This document shows positions 38,079 through 38,930 of a stretch of 38,930 nucleotides of DNA, piece by piece. Location of the stretch: the IMG/VR virus record IMGVR_UViG_3300035670_000582, positions 1 through 38,930 of that record; one strand, written 5' to 3'. This stretch comes from a virus. Under the pieces are notes generated by a model that ran no database searches, was not told the DNA's origin, and saw nothing but the letters and a program-made list of their open reading frames with translations. Numbering within the stretch: the stretch's first letter is position 1; each line of letters starts with the position of its first letter. Both the position numbers and the translations under genes were made by a program.

Positions 38079-38112
38079 GGCGAGAGGCCCGGCCGAAGCC
38101 GAGCCCCTCGCC
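38079..38112 (-). terminator. 15-bp hairpin with UUCG tetraloop
   Basis: The arms 38079-38093 and 38098-38112 pair along 15 bp in the minus-strand RNA (two G-U pairs) around a C(UUCG)G loop, an unusually stable cap. It begins 6 nt after the stop of the 86-aa gene and is followed by GTTGTGG rather than a U-run. Terminator or processing barrier before the terminase operon. Confidence 0.72.
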
Positions 38113-38118
38113 ACCTTC

Positions 38119-38379
38119 TCACCCGTCGCCGAGGATCCAGCGACGCGCCTCCTCCTTCGCCTCGGCCAGCGTCGGGCGGCCGAAGCCGACCATCGCCCCG
38201 CTGCCGGTGACGTACTGCCACGCCTCGAACCGGCGCTCCGTTGCCTTGCCCCGGTAGTCGCGGAAGACGACGGTCCTCGGCTCCTGCCGGACGATGCCGC
38301 CCCACCCCTCGTCGCCGTCCAGCCGGACCGCGTAGCGGCCGGGCTCGATCCGGTGGAAGGTGACCCGCCGGGCGCTCAC
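38119..38379 (-). CDS. Hypothetical protein (86 aa)
   Basis: The GTG at 38379 (VSARRVTFHRIEPGRYAVRL) overlaps the previous stop as GTGA; the longer upstream frame is a shadow. Strand-rich N-terminus (YAVRLDGDEGWGGIVRQEPR, TVVFRDYRGKATERRFEAWQ), then GFGRPTLAEAKEEARRWILG, the type of helix found at the end of small phage proteins with a beta-hairpin/helix plan. A similar pattern (YFGFGATEEEARASRRKHGG) is in the preceding gene's product, so the two may share a fold. Function unknown. Confidence 0.74.
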   Translation of the reverse strand: MSARRVTFHRIEPGRYAVRLDGDEGWGGIVRQEPRTVVFRDYRGKATERRFEAWQYVTGSGAMVGFGRPTLAEAKEEARRWILGDG

Positions 38380-38798
38380 GGCCGGTACTCCCGCCAGATC
38401 GGTGCGCCCGGGTGGCGAACCTTGTCGATCCCCACCTCGTCGAGCGTGTAGCCCTCGGCCGCCGTCCACTGGACGTTGCCGAGGAAGTCGACCTCGACCT
38501 CGGCGGTGCCGTCCTTGAAGCGGAGCACCGTCGGGCGGCCCCGGCCGCCGTGCTTGCGCCTGCTGGCCCGGGCCTCCTCCTCGGTCGCCCCGAAGCCGAA
38601 GTAGTTCTCGCCGATCGCCAGGTAGCGGCGGTCGTCCTTGGCCTTCCGGCCCTCGTCGTGCTCCTCACAGTGAGGCATCGCCTTGTCGAGCGGCTCGCCG
38701 TCCCACCGGCTCGCCCACTTCGAGCAGCCGATGACGGAGCAGCGGCGCTCGCCCTCCTCGATGATCCGGCGGTCCTCGATCTCCTGCTTCGTGGTCAT
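38376..38798 (-). CDS. Zinc-binding hypothetical protein (140 aa), first gene of the leftward operon
   Basis: The ATG at 38798 (MTTKQEIEDRRIIEEGERRC) has CTAGGGAG 6 nt upstream, and a promoter lies about 45-75 nt further. Cysteines and histidines in CSVIGCSKWASRWDGE and AMPHCEEHDEGRK suggest a C2-CH/H zinc site in the first 60 residues. The second half is strand-rich (YLAIGENYFGFGATEEEARA; TVLRFKDGTAEVEVDFLGNV) with an unassigned fold. It could be a regulatory or DNA-binding protein. The small gene after it is coupled by GTGA. Confidence 0.76.
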   Translation of the reverse strand: MTTKQEIEDRRIIEEGERRCSVIGCSKWASRWDGEPLDKAMPHCEEHDEGRKAKDDRRYLAIGENYFGFGATEEEARASRRKHGGRGRPTVLRFKDGTAEVEVDFLGNVQWTAAEGYTLDEVGIDKVRHPGAPIWREYRP

Positions 38799-38804
38799 GT
38801 CGGC

Positions 38805-38812
38805 CTCCCTAG
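38805..38812 (-). promoter_or_regulatory. CTAGGGAG start-associated element
   Basis: An exact copy with 6 nt to the ATG at 38798, downstream of the hairpin 38820-38841 and the promoter. Confidence 0.6.
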
Positions 38813-38819
38813 CCTCGCC

Positions 38820-38841
38820 GCCTCCCTGGCGGCCAGGAGGC
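38820..38841 (-). repeat. Inverted repeat in the leader of the first gene
   Basis: The arms 38820-38829 and 38833-38841 pair along 9 bp with one bulged base and a 3-nt loop. The position between promoter and start-associated element means it would lie in the 5' untranslated mRNA or serve as a binding site next to the -10 hexamer. Confidence 0.5.
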
Positions 38842-38842
38842 C

Positions 38843-38871
38843 ATTCTATCATAGCCAGGGCATAGCCACAA
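38843..38871 (-). promoter_or_regulatory. Sigma70-like promoter
   Basis: TTGTGG (38866-38871) and TAGAAT (38843-38848) are separated by exactly 17 bp in minus-strand sense, in a locally AT-richer island. It would start transcription a few bases below 38840 and serve the 140-aa gene and probably the downstream genes. Confidence 0.65.
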
Positions 38872-38926
38872 ATCGGCTCTGGGGGCGTCCGGGGCGCTCA
38901 GAGGCCGATTCGGCCCCCTGGGGCCG
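38871..38926. repeat. Nested inverted repeats at the right edge
   Basis: Three overlapping structures: AATCGGCTCT (38871-38880) with AGAGGCCGATT (38900-38910, one bulge); GGCCG-ATT-CGGCC (38903-38915); and CGGCCCC-CT-GGGGCCG (38911-38926). No gene is visible in 38799-38930. The repeats might end transcription from outside the window, or mark a packaging or genome-end region near the terminase genes. Confidence 0.5.
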
Positions 38927-38930
38927 TTTC

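Noticed and set aside
1-38930. Integrase, excisionase, repressor cassette, attachment site or tRNA genes
   Set aside because: None seen in any frame or strand by reading; temperate lifestyle can be neither claimed nor excluded since the genome is incomplete.

Overview
The window reads as most of a tailed double-stranded DNA phage (siphovirus) genome, or a prophage-like contig, from a high-GC host that is most likely an actinobacterium. The basis is G+C around two thirds by eye, heavy use of GTG starts, dense ATGA/GTGA start-stop overlaps, and actinophage-type families: P27-type small terminase, HK97-fold capsid, prim-pol primase-helicase, DUF932 protein, and a PD-(D/E)XK Holliday junction resolvase. 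Every gene I accept lies on the minus strand, so expression runs from high to low coordinates. I saw no integrase, repressor, attachment site, tRNA, CRISPR array or reverse transcriptase. The left edge cuts a gene; the right edge is noncoding.

In transcription order: (1) 38930-38041: a structured noncoding end with a good sigma70-like promoter, two small genes and a UUCG-capped hairpin. (2) 38040-35607: a small unknown gene, then small and large terminase. (3) 35606-27412: a portal with an extra ParB-like domain, a 1277-residue multi-module protein (two zinc-peptidase-like modules, one ADP-ribosyltransferase (ART) module, one unknown module), a second ART, small proteins, and a HK97-type prohead protease with a long N-terminal extension. 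Eight copies of a short HDQKSHG-like peptide mark these proteins. (4) 26093-21235: major capsid protein, small membrane proteins and virion proteins. (5) 22910-17808: two proteins carrying about 33 copies of a 21-25 residue repeat, probably fibres or head decorations. (6) 17807-9361: head-tail adaptor, probable tail terminator, tail tube, tail assembly chaperones with a frameshift, tape measure and minor tail proteins. (7) 9347-8463: M15-type peptidase endolysin and holin. (8) 8302-1: early/replication genes: DUF932 protein, small regulators (RHH, winged helix, zinc fingers), Holliday junction resolvase, RecB/Cas4-like nuclease, SSB-like protein, prim-pol/helicase, and a truncated gene.

Two things stand out. 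The first is the portal-to-protease cassette. It looks like a set of 'polyvalent' proteins (large phage proteins joining several effector domains) that could be packed in the virion and delivered with the DNA. The shared HDQKSHG peptide is present even on the maturation protease and could be a packaging or processing tag. The second is a short start-associated element, CTAGGGAG followed by exactly 6 nt and the ATG. It occurs at four gene starts, with a near-copy at a fifth and an orphan copy at 2734, often just after a strong hairpin. This is reminiscent of the start-associated sequences of cluster K mycobacteriophages but has a different sequence.
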